Program-made: the position numbers and the translations under genes
Part shown: piece after piece, positions 5,722 through 5,761 of the stretch
How positions within the stretch are numbered: position 1 is the stretch's first letter
Layout of the letters: the number at the start of each line of letters is the position of its first letter
The notes under the pieces: model-generated
Database searches by the model: none
What the model was told of the DNA's origin: nothing
What the model saw: only the letters and a program-made list of their open reading frames with translations
Assembly (NCBI GenBank): GCA_019690055.1
Contig: JADGGF010000300.1
Location: 1-5,761 of the forward strand
From: Micromonosporaceae bacterium
GTDB taxonomy: Bacteria; Actinomycetota; Actinomycetes; Mycobacteriales; Micromonosporaceae
DNA length: 5,761 nucleotides
Reading direction: 5' to 3'

Positions 5722-5761
5722 CTACGACCGTCCCGCCGCGCCCCCTTCCGCGCCCCCTGGC
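5718..5761 (+). CDS. Start of downstream gene, probably the second sugar permease (AglG/MalG-like), truncated by window end
   Basis: Only about 14 codons are visible: MTTTVPPRPLPRPL, a proline- and arginine-rich stretch that would be a cytoplasmic tail before the first membrane helix. The four-base overlap with the preceding stop and a good ribosome binding site show that it is a gene of the same operon. Its identity as the partner permease is inferred only from the usual order of binding protein, permease, permease; nothing in the visible residues proves it. Confidence 0.6.
   Translation, partial: MTTTVPPRPLPRPL

Overview
The window is very GC-rich, with G/C-biased third codon positions, GTG starts, TANNNT-type -10 motifs and long spurious antisense frames. 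All of this suggests a high-GC actinobacterium. The protein families fit a soil or mycelial actinomycete; a Micromonosporaceae-like origin is a guess. I see no phage, transposon, CRISPR or RNA-gene signature, and the content looks chromosomal and mostly ordinary.

Left part (1-2269, + strand): the 3' end of a gene for a calcium-loop (FG-GAP/VCBS-type) beta-propeller repeat protein. It is followed after a short gap by a complete alditol oxidase of the AldO type, a flavin enzyme with covalent FAD, whose known active-site residues are all present.

Middle (2270-2868): a short convergent spacer built from a 28-bp tandem duplication that includes the oxidase stop codon. Next, on the minus strand, is a short and motif-divergent endonuclease V-like protein. 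Bases 2869-3338 are a gene-free divergent region of about 470 bp with several inverted repeats. It probably carries the control elements of both the endonuclease gene and the sugar operon.

Right part (3339-5761, + strand): the start of a carbohydrate ABC importer operon of the alpha-glucoside (AglE-AglF-AglG) kind. It consists of a lipoprotein solute-binding protein, a strong intercistronic hairpin, the first membrane permease, and a second gene that overlaps the permease stop by four bases and runs off the window. The binding protein would capture the sugar outside the membrane and the two permeases would form the channel. No ATPase gene is visible here. In related importers it is often supplied by a shared MsiK-type protein (family knowledge, not seen here).

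I did not find a convincing new system. The items most worth a second look are the hairpin between the binding-protein and permease genes, the altered metal/lesion-pocket motifs of the endonuclease V-like protein, the tandem repeat between the convergent genes, and two -10 motifs placed for leaderless transcripts.
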